NCBI GenBank assembly: GCA_013002625.1 | Contig: JABDJE010000146.1 | Coordinates: forward strand, 1-6,755 | DNA length: 6,755 nt | Direction: 5' to 3' | Source: Saprospiraceae bacterium | Lineage (GTDB): Bacteria; Bacteroidota; Bacteroidia; Chitinophagales; Saprospiraceae | In this document: in pieces, positions 1 through 6,215 of the stretch | How positions within the stretch are numbered: the stretch's first letter is position 1 | Layout: each line of letters begins with the position of its first letter | Made by a program: the position numbers and the translations under genes | The notes under the pieces: model-generated | The model's database searches: none | What the model saw: only the letters and a program-made list of their open reading frames with translations | What the model was told of the DNA's origin: nothing

Positions 1-339
1 TTTTATCCCTTTGCGCTGGTACCACTTGTTGGGGAATACCAAATCCAAACCATGATAGGTTAAGGTTAACGGAATCTTAGTATACGCTTTTAACCAGGCA
101 CAAACCTGAGCACATACACCATCGTTAAAATGGATGACCTTAATATCAGGATGCTGTACTAACACACGCTTGATTCTCTTCTTTAACCCGAAGAAAAATG
201 AAAAGACAGATTCCTGTGGTTTTTTGAGAATAGCTACAACATCACATCTCTCGCGCATTCCTGTTATAAGCTCAAAACTTTGTTTTTGCATACCACCAAT
301 CTCAGGAGGGTACTTGTAACTAATGAAGAGAATTTTCAT
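1..339 (-). CDS. GT4-type glycosyltransferase, N-terminal part (cut by window edge)
   Basis: Only the first 113 codons are present; the gene continues beyond position 1. Reading the minus strand from the ATG at 339 gives an N-terminus starting MKILFISYKYPPEIGGMQ. This is the classic first beta-strand and glycine-rich loop (G15-G16-M17-Q18) of GT-B fold family 4 glycosyltransferases. A second family-typical stretch, YHGLDLVFPNKWYQ, lies at residues 95-108. Such enzymes move a sugar from a nucleotide-sugar donor to a lipid or glycan acceptor on the cytoplasmic face of the membrane. The donor-binding C-terminal domain is outside the window, so donor and acceptor cannot be named. The start overlaps the last 20 bp of the upstream flippase-like gene, which suggests translational coupling. 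The N-terminal motif and overlap make the start fairly secure; the precise function is unknown. Confidence 0.85.
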   Translation of the reverse strand, partial: MKILFISYKYPPEIGGMQKQSFELITGMRERCDVVAILKKPQESVFSFFFGLKKRIKRVLVQHPDIKVIHFNDGVCAQVCAWLKAYTKIPLTLTYHGLDLVFPNKWYQRKGIK

Positions 340-1366
340 ATTCCAATTTTGTTAAGTTGTTCGAAATGCTTTTGGGCTTTTTAATAAATACTAAATAGTA
401 AAACACTGATAAACCAATCCAGAATAATTGCCGTATTCTTCTTACAATTGATACAGTTATCCAAACACCTTCATCTTTCACATTGACTACGCCCAGAAAG
501 TACTTGTTGCTATACTCCTCAATACCTACCTGACCAGGAACAAATGCAACCAGGGATCTGATAAATGAAGTTCCAAACTCAAGAAATAAAGTGTCCACAA
601 GACGAATGGGAACCTCAAGTAAGTATAGTATTACATAAAACTCCAGTGCACCAAATATCCAGTGGATAATGAACAGCACCAATCCAATCAACAATGCCCT
701 TTTGTACATCTTGTAATAAGAAGCAATAGCAAGATTAATGGTATTAATCTCATCCGAAAGTTTATCCAAGCTATTCCAGCGCCAGAGTTTTGAAATCCAA
801 GAAAACAATTTCTGGATATACATTTTTCTGCTGATCAATAAATAAATCATCATGACAATCAACGAACCAATAAAGCAAGCAAGAACTAGTAATACAATTG
901 ATGCAATTTTTTGTGCAGCAAAGAAATTGTACATCAAGATCATAATGAATGCCATAACAAGAAATGATATGATGGTCAGAACTCTGGATATAAGTACTGA
1001 CCTCAAAACTTCACTCTTGTTTATTTTGCTTTTATTTAGAAGCCAAATTTTCAAAGCATCACCGCCTACCACACCTCCTGGATTTGAAACAGCCAGAGAT
1101 TCCCCAACCATTCGAACCATGAATAACTTGCCAAGATTAATTTTCCTGAATTGTGGTGCGAAAGAATAATACCACCCGAGCGTACCAAAAAAGTAAGCCA
1201 TTCCACTTACACATATAACAGCCCAAATCCTCCAGCCCATGGACATAAGTTGGGTATATAAAAGTCTCAGATCTAAAGCTTTTATAAAAAGTATAAGAAA
1301 CATGACCGCCAAAGCAATAATGACGTATTTGAGCCTTTTTCCAAACATGAATAGTCGAATGTTCAA
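320..1366 (-). CDS. Flippase-like membrane protein, lysylphosphatidylglycerol synthase TM family
   Basis: A polytopic inner-membrane protein with about seven or eight hydrophobic segments (roughly residues 13-29, 45-65, 125-147, 154-178, 223-248, 265-280 and 302-327). Two conserved family signatures are visible. One is ESLAVSNPGGVVGGDALK at residues 89-106. The other is FVPGQVGIEEY at 275-285, matching the P-G-x-G-x-x-E loop of the UPF0104/AglD/MprF-type flippase domain. No C-terminal aminoacyl-transferase domain is present, so it is not a full MprF. Family members are thought to move or sense lipid-linked intermediates; the substrate here is unknown. The full-length reading uses a TTG start at 1366; an in-frame ATG at 1348 (MFGKRLK...) gives 342 residues and is at least as likely. 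It overlaps the downstream glycosyltransferase by 20 bp, so the two probably act together in glycolipid or surface-glycan synthesis. Confidence 0.85.
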   Translation of the reverse strand: MNIRLFMFGKRLKYVIIALAVMFLILFIKALDLRLLYTQLMSMGWRIWAVICVSGMAYFFGTLGWYYSFAPQFRKINLGKLFMVRMVGESLAVSNPGGVVGGDALKIWLLNKSKINKSEVLRSVLISRVLTIISFLVMAFIMILMYNFFAAQKIASIVLLVLACFIGSLIVMMIYLLISRKMYIQKLFSWISKLWRWNSLDKLSDEINTINLAIASYYKMYKRALLIGLVLFIIHWIFGALEFYVILYLLEVPIRLVDTLFLEFGTSFIRSLVAFVPGQVGIEEYSNKYFLGVVNVKDEGVWITVSIVRRIRQLFWIGLSVFYYLVFIKKPKSISNNLTKLEYENSLH

Positions 1367-1563
1367 CTTATAAAATTAACCAGCCAACATAACCTTAAGA
1401 TCAAAGTATTATTATCTGATGGTTATAAAATTGTAATTTGGAAGTTACCATAGGTTGACTAGATTTAAAACATATCTAATTGATTTTCAGTTAATAAAAT
1501 ATTAACATTATTGATAATTTAATTATAATGGCTTAATATTTTAATCACAGTTGGAAAGTCTCT
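1367..1563. other. Divergent AT-rich intergenic spacer
   Basis: This 197-bp spacer separates the minus-strand flippase-like gene from the plus-strand phosphodiesterase gene, so it should hold both promoters. On the minus strand, TACTTTG (1411-1417) is one base short of the Bacteroidota -7 consensus TAnnTTTG and has no obvious -33 partner. On the plus strand, TTG at 1511-1513 lies 20 bases before a TAATATTTT stretch, a weak candidate. Neither is strong enough to call as a promoter. A palindrome at 1490-1506 is listed separately. No RNA gene or small ORF is evident. Confidence 0.6.
1490..1506. repeat. AT-rich inverted repeat upstream of the phosphodiesterase gene
   Basis: GTTAATA-AAA-TATTAAC is a perfect inverted repeat with 7-bp arms and a 3-base centre, ending 57 bases before the TTG start at 1564. 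It could be an operator, but in such AT-rich DNA a palindrome of this size can arise by chance. It resembles the paa operator (5090-5107) only in that both contain GTTA and TAAC elements. Confidence 0.4.
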
Positions 1564-2577
1564 TTGTACTTAAGAAAAATCCAACAATTGCAATATCAAA
1601 AATTATTTATTCTGGTGGTTTTAAGTCTGGTCTCAATCGATTCAATTGAGTCTTATTCCGTTAATTATCATCATGAGGTGCAAGCGAAAGATTCCGATGA
1701 TGAATCAATCGATTTTCTCAGTTATAATGTCTGGGCTCTTCCAGTGTGGCTACCAAAGGTGGGCATCAATCGACGATTTGATAAGATTGGAAATCAATTG
1801 TCCAATGGACATTATGAAGTAATCTGTTTTCAAGAAGCCTTCATGAAAAGATTTAGAAAGAAAATTTTCAACAGACTGGGTAGTACTTATTATTCACAAG
1901 CTGACTATGCCTGCTCCAATACCATTCTGGGACCAATTAAACGTGATTGCAATGGTGGATTAATGACATTCTCAAAATATCCAATACTCTTTGAAAGCTT
2001 TATAGAATTCCCAATTTATGAAGACATGCGCGTTGAAGAAATCATTGGCCATAAAGGTTTTTTGATTTCTTTGATAAATGGACCCAATGGAAAATTTTAT
2101 GTGATTAATACACACTTATATGCAGGTCCCAGTGAAAGGGATGAGTTTCAAAGATTGAGACAAATAGAATTCATGAAATCAATTATCGATGAAGAATTTC
2201 AAAACAATGATTATCCACTAATCCTAATGGGAGATTTAAATGTCGATCATCCAAATACATGTAAAACTAGAGGAATCGGTAATTCTCCCGTTTACTCTTA
2301 CATCAAAAATATTATGGGATTCATCGATACAGCACCAGACATCGATGAAAATAATTTCACAATTGATAAAAGTCGAAACAAGTATTCCGGTAGCAAAAAC
2401 GGAAAACAGAAATTGGATTATTGCTTTTACAAATCTCCTGAACATACGATTTTAAATATCGTCAAGTTCGGAACAGATTTTTATGGCCCGCAATCTTATT
2501 CTGATCATCTGGCCTTATACACAACCATCCATATTGAAAAAGAAAGGACCAATATGAATTTCACGTCAGTGGATTAG
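1564..2577 (+). CDS. Sphingomyelinase-like EEP-family phosphodiesterase, probably exported
   Basis: A 337-residue protein of the endonuclease/exonuclease/phosphatase superfamily. All the metal-binding and catalytic positions can be seen: N55 (SYNVW), E91 (QEAF), H184 (NTHLYA), D224 and N226 (GDLNVD), D285 (LDY) and the terminal D314-H315 (SDH). The NVWALP opening and the region after THLYA (residues 182-208, with EFQRLRQIEF) resemble Mg-dependent neutral sphingomyelinases and phospholipase C-like members more than DNA-repair nucleases. It would hydrolyse a phosphodiester, possibly a sphingophospholipid headgroup, but the substrate is inferred. A basic stretch followed by a hydrophobic segment (about residues 13-24) suggests a signal peptide or membrane anchor. 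No ATG lies between the upstream stop (1534-1536) and the conserved domain, so TTG at 1564 is the best start; TTG at 1588 is an alternative. Its 3' end overlaps the convergent channel gene by 17 bp. Confidence 0.85.
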   Translation: MYLRKIQQLQYQKLFILVVLSLVSIDSIESYSVNYHHEVQAKDSDDESIDFLSYNVWALPVWLPKVGINRRFDKIGNQLSNGHYEVICFQEAFMKRFRKKIFNRLGSTYYSQADYACSNTILGPIKRDCNGGLMTFSKYPILFESFIEFPIYEDMRVEEIIGHKGFLISLINGPNGKFYVINTHLYAGPSERDEFQRLRQIEFMKSIIDEEFQNNDYPLILMGDLNVDHPNTCKTRGIGNSPVYSYIKNIMGFIDTAPDIDENNFTIDKSRNKYSGSKNGKQKLDYCFYKSPEHTILNIVKFGTDFYGPQSYSDHLALYTTIHIEKERTNMNFTSVD

Positions 2578-2896
2578 ATGAATTACCTGCATTGTTATCA
2601 TCTTTCATATATGCATAATGGCGGTACACCGCATTGATAAAATTGAGAATCATTCCAAGGCCGACGATAATGTAAAAAATCGTGAAGATCTTTCCGGCAT
2701 CTGTTGCAGGCGAAAAATCACCATAACCAATTGTCGTCAAAGTGATCACAGAAAAATACAGAGAGTCGATAATTGTCCATCCCTCCACATAATGATACAC
2801 CACAGTCCCGAATGCTATGATAAATGATGAGACAAAGAGGAGGTCACGGTAAGCTTCGTCGCGCAAGAAAGATAGGATGGTTCTGATGAAAAACAT
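2561..2896 (-). CDS. Two-TM potassium channel (ion_trans_2 family)
   Basis: A 111-residue minimal pore protein. TM1 covers about residues 19-36, the pore helix about 43-53, the selectivity filter TTIGYGD residues 54-60, and TM2 about 68-90. The TIGYGD filter is diagnostic of potassium selectivity. The protein should form a tetrameric KcsA/MthK-like pore in the inner membrane. It ends soon after TM2 with a short polar tail and has no RCK/TrkA-N or cyclic-nucleotide-binding domain, so how it is gated is not evident. The ATG at 2896 comes 9 bp after the stop of the upstream arylsulfotransferase-like gene, indicating co-transcription, although no functional link is obvious. Its 3' end overlaps the convergent phosphodiesterase gene by 17 bp, and no terminator hairpin is seen between them. 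Confidence 0.92.
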   Translation of the reverse strand: MFFIRTILSFLRDEAYRDLLFVSSFIIAFGTVVYHYVEGWTIIDSLYFSVITLTTIGYGDFSPATDAGKIFTIFYIIVGLGMILNFINAVYRHYAYMKDDNNAGNSSNPLT

Positions 2897-2905
2897 AGCT
2901 GATAT

Positions 2906-4462
2906 TTATTGTGTAAATGATATTCGTTCTGATCTATATAGAAGATCTATTTGTCCCCAGGCCATTTGCCCATTGCCATACAAGTCTTTGAATACAAGTT
3001 CAACTTCCATCTCTACTTCATTATCCGGATAACTAAGTTCTATAAGGCGTGCATAATGCTTGTCCTGCTGATTAAGGAATCCAAAAGTTCCCAATACATT
3101 TCCATTCTCAAGTAAATCAATATCGGAAATGATTGCCGAATACAGTTCTTTTCCCCGCGCCCTGCCATATTCCCATTCTTGCTCTACCGTCTTTTCATCC
3201 TCATTGATCTCGTATTCTACCAACCGTGAAAAATTAGGGCCCGGTTCATAATATCTGAATTGACCATTATCAAACAGCATCAGATTGCCGTTTTTTCTAA
3301 GTAAGGTGGCATGCTGACTCCAAGGCCAGTCAAATTCAGGGCCTCCTGAAATGAAGCCATCCTGAATAGAATCAGAGTATGCCTCCCCTTTGGAATTAAT
3401 CGCTGTAAGAAGATAGCTTTTGGTTTCAAACCCATCTCCATCCACGCCACTTTTGCCCCAGCCTCTGTGCGGTGCAAATATCCACTTCAAGTTATTGTCC
3501 CTGTCGACCTTCACAACACCCTGATGTTTACCTGATACTATCAGACAATCATCTTCAGCGCTATAGCTGATGGCATTCATGTGAAACCAATCGCCATTCT
3601 TTACATCGCCACTTAGGAAGGGTCTATCTACATCTAATAATTGACGTAAATCCCATTCGTAAACAACCTTGTTCTGCGATGTATCGAATTCAATGATGAA
3701 GTCTTCCTTGGATACAACGTAGTTTTCTTCAAAGCGAATATATTGATCTACTTTATCTACAGCTACAATAATATTCCCGTTGTCAAGTGTCAATATTTCG
3801 TGATGTGGGTTGTATGGCCAGATATTATATTGCTTAAGTAAATTGCCCATCAGATCATATTCATATATGTTATAGCCTGTTCCCAAAAGCAAGGTGCCTG
3901 ATTCTGTATAGCGAATGGGTGAGGCCCATTTTTTGAAATGGCTTAAATCCATATACCATCTGATCTCTCCGTTCATATCAAAGACAAAGGGTTTGGTGTG
4001 AAATTTACCTTTGACACCCATGCTGAAATCAGCAAAATGAAAATAATTGTCTTTATCTGATAAATTGTCCTCAAGGATTGAGATATCAGGATAACCCGCC
4101 GGCAGACTATCGCTTATTATGGTTAGGGTGTCTTTGAAATATTCTCCTTCCTTAGTCTCAATTTTGAAAGCAACTTTATTTTCAGTCGCAGGACGCAATC
4201 CAACCACTCTTATTTGAAGATTTTGACTAAATGTATCAATGGACATATAAATAGGATAATCACCTACAACATGACTTGTCCATTTTACCGGAAGTAAGGT
4301 ATTAAGCTTAATATATTTTGTCAGGGGACTGATTGAATCTCCAGGATTCGAAATCACATATTCACCTTCAATTATCTCTGATTTATTAAATTCTTTTGAC
4401 TGGCATGCGCAAAATAATATTGCGATCAGCACGGTTGCAAATAAATAATTTATACGCCTCAT
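2906..4462 (-). CDS. Arylsulfotransferase (ASST)-like lipoprotein
   Basis: This 518-residue protein resembles bacterial PAPS-independent aryl-sulfate sulfotransferases, periplasmic beta-propeller enzymes that move sulfate between phenolic compounds through a sulfo-histidine. Features in order are a hydrophobic signal with a loose lipobox ending at C20 (FCAC-QS), an Ig-like N-terminal region (about 40-115), then propeller repeats. The active-site-like elements are NPHHE (H220/H221), DWFHMNAISY (H294, N296), VSGKHQ (residues 309-314) and WSQHA (H384, matching the sulfated catalytic histidine). VEQEWEYGRARG (425-436) is also typical of the family. The Arg that follows the DWxHxN histidine by 18 residues in E. 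coli-type ASST is Lys312 here at the same spacing, so activity or substrate may differ. The ATG at 4462 is only 29 bp from the divergent regulator. It probably forms an operon with the potassium channel downstream. The fold and family are fairly sure, the reaction less so. Confidence 0.8.
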   Translation of the reverse strand: MRRINYLFATVLIAILFCACQSKEFNKSEIIEGEYVISNPGDSISPLTKYIKLNTLLPVKWTSHVVGDYPIYMSIDTFSQNLQIRVVGLRPATENKVAFKIETKEGEYFKDTLTIISDSLPAGYPDISILEDNLSDKDNYFHFADFSMGVKGKFHTKPFVFDMNGEIRWYMDLSHFKKWASPIRYTESGTLLLGTGYNIYEYDLMGNLLKQYNIWPYNPHHEILTLDNGNIIVAVDKVDQYIRFEENYVVSKEDFIIEFDTSQNKVVYEWDLRQLLDVDRPFLSGDVKNGDWFHMNAISYSAEDDCLIVSGKHQGVVKVDRDNNLKWIFAPHRGWGKSGVDGDGFETKSYLLTAINSKGEAYSDSIQDGFISGGPEFDWPWSQHATLLRKNGNLMLFDNGQFRYYEPGPNFSRLVEYEINEDEKTVEQEWEYGRARGKELYSAIISDIDLLENGNVLGTFGFLNQQDKHYARLIELSYPDNEVEMEVELVFKDLYGNGQMAWGQIDLLYRSERISFTQ

Positions 4463-4491
4463 TTTGTGATTATTGCTTAAAAATACTATTT

Positions 4492-5073
4492 ATGCCTAAC
4501 AAGAATCTTATGCTCTCTCGCAAACAGCAAATACTCAATACGGCTGCCAGGTTATTCAGAAAACGTGGATACAGTGCTACATCAATGCGGGATATTGCGC
4601 GTGAAATGCAAATGGAGGCAGCCAGTCTCTATAACCATATCAATTCCAAGCAAGCGATACTCTCCGAATTACTTCTTCATATTGCACAAGCGTTTACGGA
4701 CGGTATGTTTGAAATCAAAAACAGTTCTGTAAGCAATATTGAAAAGCTGGAGCAACTTGTCGCACTTCATGTTCAAATGACTGTAGATTACACAGATGCT
4801 ATTTCACTGATTCCCAATGAATGGGTTCATCTGGAGGGTGATGCCATAAAGCATTTTTTAAATTTGCGGGACCAATATGAAAAGGACTTTAATACCCTGC
4901 TTGAGGCTGCTGTAAAAGATAAAAAGCTGGGCGATATTGACATTGATTTAGCCAGTTTTTCAATTCTTTCAAGCCTTCGATGGCTCTATTCATGGTACTC
5001 AAAAAATCGGCATACAGATGTAGAGAAATTGAAGAAGGAAATGATCCGAAATCTGATCTATGGCTTGAAGTAG
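4492..5073 (+). CDS. paaR: TetR-family repressor, PaaR-like phenylacetate regulator
   Basis: A 193-residue one-component regulator. The N-terminal helix-turn-helix is typical of TetR proteins: ILNTAARLFRKRGYSATSM (residues 14-32), then DIAREMQMEAASLYNHI (34-50) as recognition region and linker, followed by NSKQAIL. The C-terminal ligand-binding region includes SLRWLYSWYS (161-170), a stretch common in CoA-thioester-responsive TetR members such as PaaR and KstR2-like proteins. It lies 54 bp upstream of paaE in the same direction, and a TetR-type palindrome sits in that gap. The likely role is repression of the paa operon with phenylacetyl-CoA as inducer, as established for Thermus PaaR; here this is inference from context. 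The ATG at 4492 was chosen because longer in-frame versions (from 4396) run into the divergent ASST gene and add nothing TetR-like. No matching palindrome lies upstream of it, so autoregulation through the same site is not apparent. Confidence 0.85.
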   Translation: MPNKNLMLSRKQQILNTAARLFRKRGYSATSMRDIAREMQMEAASLYNHINSKQAILSELLLHIAQAFTDGMFEIKNSSVSNIEKLEQLVALHVQMTVDYTDAISLIPNEWVHLEGDAIKHFLNLRDQYEKDFNTLLEAAVKDKKLGDIDIDLASFSILSSLRWLYSWYSKNRHTDVEKLKKEMIRNLIYGLK

Positions 5074-5080
5074 AAGCCAT
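5060..5080. repeat. Inverted repeat spanning the regulator stop codon
   Basis: ATGGCTT (5060-5066) and AAGCCAT (5074-5080) are perfect 7-bp arms around a 7-base loop that contains the TAG stop. In RNA this could form a modest hairpin at the end of the regulator message. It is not followed by a T-tract, so it is not a standard intrinsic terminator. Its last base is the first base of the candidate -33 box of the paaE promoter. Confidence 0.45.
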
Positions 5081-5110
5081 TGACAATCTAACTAACATTT
5101 GTTAGTTTTG
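5080..5110 (+). promoter_or_regulatory. Bacteroidota-type promoter of the paa operon
   Basis: TTG at 5080-5082 (within TTGAC) and TAGTTTTG at 5103-5110 match the Bacteroidota sigma consensus TTG (-33) and TAnnTTTG (-7), separated by 20 bases, within the usual range. Transcription would begin a few bases past 5110, leaving a very short leader before the paaE ATG at 5128. The presence of this promoter means paaE and paaA can be expressed independently of the upstream regulator gene. Confidence 0.75.
5090..5107. promoter_or_regulatory. Palindromic TetR/PaaR-type operator over the paa promoter
   Basis: AACTAACATTTGTTAGTT is a perfect inverted repeat with 8-bp arms and a 2-base centre. It fills the end of the promoter spacer and covers the first half of the -7 box, where a bound dimer would block RNA polymerase. 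Its core CTAACA-TT-TGTTAG has the same layout as the Thermus PaaR site as I recall it (CNAACGNNCGTTNG), differing by an A/T for G/C change in each arm. The adjacent TetR protein is the obvious binder; binding itself is inferred. Confidence 0.75.
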
Positions 5111-5127
5111 TAGGACATTTTAACCCT

Positions 5128-6204
5128 ATGTCAGCACATTTTTGTTCCTTAAAAGTTAAAGCCATTGAAAACACCACTGACGATAGTGTGGTTGTGTCAT
5201 TTGACATGCCTTCAGAGCATGTTGACAGTTTTCAATTTACACAGGGACAGTATCTTACTCTAAAAGCAAATATTGAAGGTGAGGATGTTCAAAGGTCTTA
5301 TTCTCTTTGTTCATCTCCTCTGGATCAGGAATGGAAAGTAGCTATTAAAAAAGTCCCGTTTGGTAAGTTCTCAACCTATGCCAATGATACTTTAACACCA
5401 GGCAGCGTCCTCGATGTTATGCCGCCAAACGGGAAGTTTTTTGTGGATGTCAATCCGGATATGAAGCGCAACTATATTGCCTTTGCAGCAGGAAGTGGGA
5501 TTACACCCATTCTTTCCATTATAAAAACACACCTTGAGTCAGAACCGAAATCCAGTTTCAAACTATTTTATACCAATAAGAACTCAAGCTCCATCATGCT
5601 CAAAGAGGAATTGGAGGGTTTGAAAAACAGATTCATGGATCGCTTTGAAATTTTTTATTTTCTCACCAAAGAGAAAAGGAATATTGAGCTATTCAATGGT
5701 CGTCTGACAGAAGATAAACTGGAAATCATATTTAAAACCATCGCAGACCTGAAGGAAATTGATCACCATTTCATCTGTGGTCCCGAGTCTATGATTTTCA
5801 CCATTAGAGATTTTCTACTTGAAAAAGGTGTGGGTAAAAACACATTGCATTTTGAATTATTCACAAGTTCTTCTGATGCAAAAAAGGTATTTATCGAGGA
5901 ATCGAAAGAACAATTTGAAGGGAAGACCTCTCATATAACTGTCATCGAAGGTGGCAAGACACTTGAATTTGAAATCCCGCAGGCTTCTGAAAATATTTTG
6001 GACGCCGCATTGAACAATTCTGCAGATTTGCCTTTTGCTTGTAAGGGAGGTGTCTGTTGTACTTGCAAAGCCAAACTCCTTGACGGTGAGGTAAATCAAC
6101 TTGTTAATTATGGATTAGAAGAGGATGAACTTGAAGCAGGCTACATTTTAACCTGCCAAGCCATCCCGATATCAGATAAAATCGTCGTAGACTACGACGC
6201 TTAA
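5128..6204 (+). CDS. paaE: Phenylacetyl-CoA 1,2-epoxidase reductase subunit PaaE
   Basis: This 358-residue protein transfers electrons from NAD(P)H through FAD and a [2Fe-2S] cluster to the diiron PaaA subunit, which epoxidises phenylacetyl-CoA in aerobic phenylacetate breakdown. Domains in order: an FAD-binding barrel with RSYSLCSSP (residues 56-64) and VAIKKVPFGKFS (71-82); a nucleotide-binding domain with AFAAGSGITPILS (118-130) and FICGPESM (215-222); and a plant-type ferredoxin domain (about 268-358). The cluster ligands are C305, C310, C313 and C343 (C-x4-C-x2-C-x29-C), with an extra C311. The length is normal for PaaE. The general FNR-ferredoxin architecture also occurs in other oxygenase reductases, but paaA immediately downstream settles the assignment. 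It is the first gene after the promoter at 5080-5110, and paaA begins 11 bp after its stop. No clear Shine-Dalgarno sequence precedes the ATG; AGGA at 5112-5115 is too far away to be convincing. Confidence 0.95.
   Translation: MSAHFCSLKVKAIENTTDDSVVVSFDMPSEHVDSFQFTQGQYLTLKANIEGEDVQRSYSLCSSPLDQEWKVAIKKVPFGKFSTYANDTLTPGSVLDVMPPNGKFFVDVNPDMKRNYIAFAAGSGITPILSIIKTHLESEPKSSFKLFYTNKNSSSIMLKEELEGLKNRFMDRFEIFYFLTKEKRNIELFNGRLTEDKLEIIFKTIADLKEIDHHFICGPESMIFTIRDFLLEKGVGKNTLHFELFTSSSDAKKVFIEESKEQFEGKTSHITVIEGGKTLEFEIPQASENILDAALNNSADLPFACKGGVCCTCKAKLLDGEVNQLVNYGLEEDELEAGYILTCQAIPISDKIVVDYDA
6183..6199 (+). repeat. Hairpin-forming inverted repeat at the end of paaE
   Basis: CGTCGTAG-A-CTACGACG is a perfect 8+1+8 inverted repeat; as RNA it would form a 7-bp stem with a GAC loop, fairly GC-rich for this DNA. 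It lies in the last codons of paaE (encoding VVDYD) and ends 16 bases before the paaA ATG. There is no following T-tract, so a full terminator is unlikely. Possible roles are mRNA processing or stabilisation, or setting the paaE:paaA ratio; chance within coding sequence is also possible. Confidence 0.55.
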
Positions 6205-6215
6205 AATTGTTAATT

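Noticed and set aside
134..319. 61-codon plus-strand open frame at the left edge
   Set aside because: It is antisense to the glycosyltransferase N-terminus, which has strong GT4 motifs.
852..1169. 105-codon plus-strand open frame opposite the flippase-like gene
   Set aside because: It is antisense to a membrane protein with conserved family motifs and has no recognisable domain.
2236..2455. Short open frames on both strands inside the phosphodiesterase gene
   Set aside because: They overlap the conserved GDLNVD-to-LDY region of a clear enzyme and show no recognisable protein features.
4396..4491. N-terminal extension of the TetR protein by 32 residues from an upstream ATG
   Set aside because: The extension lies mostly antisense to the start of the ASST-like gene and has no TetR features; the family N-terminus fits the ATG at 4492.
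2906..5128. A functional link between the ASST-like lipoprotein and phenylacetate breakdown
   Set aside because: The genes are divergent, and sulfate transfer to phenols is not a step of the paa pathway; adjacency alone is not enough.
6183..6204. Rho-independent terminator after paaE
   Set aside because: The stem is present but no T-tract follows, and paaA starts almost at once in the same operon.
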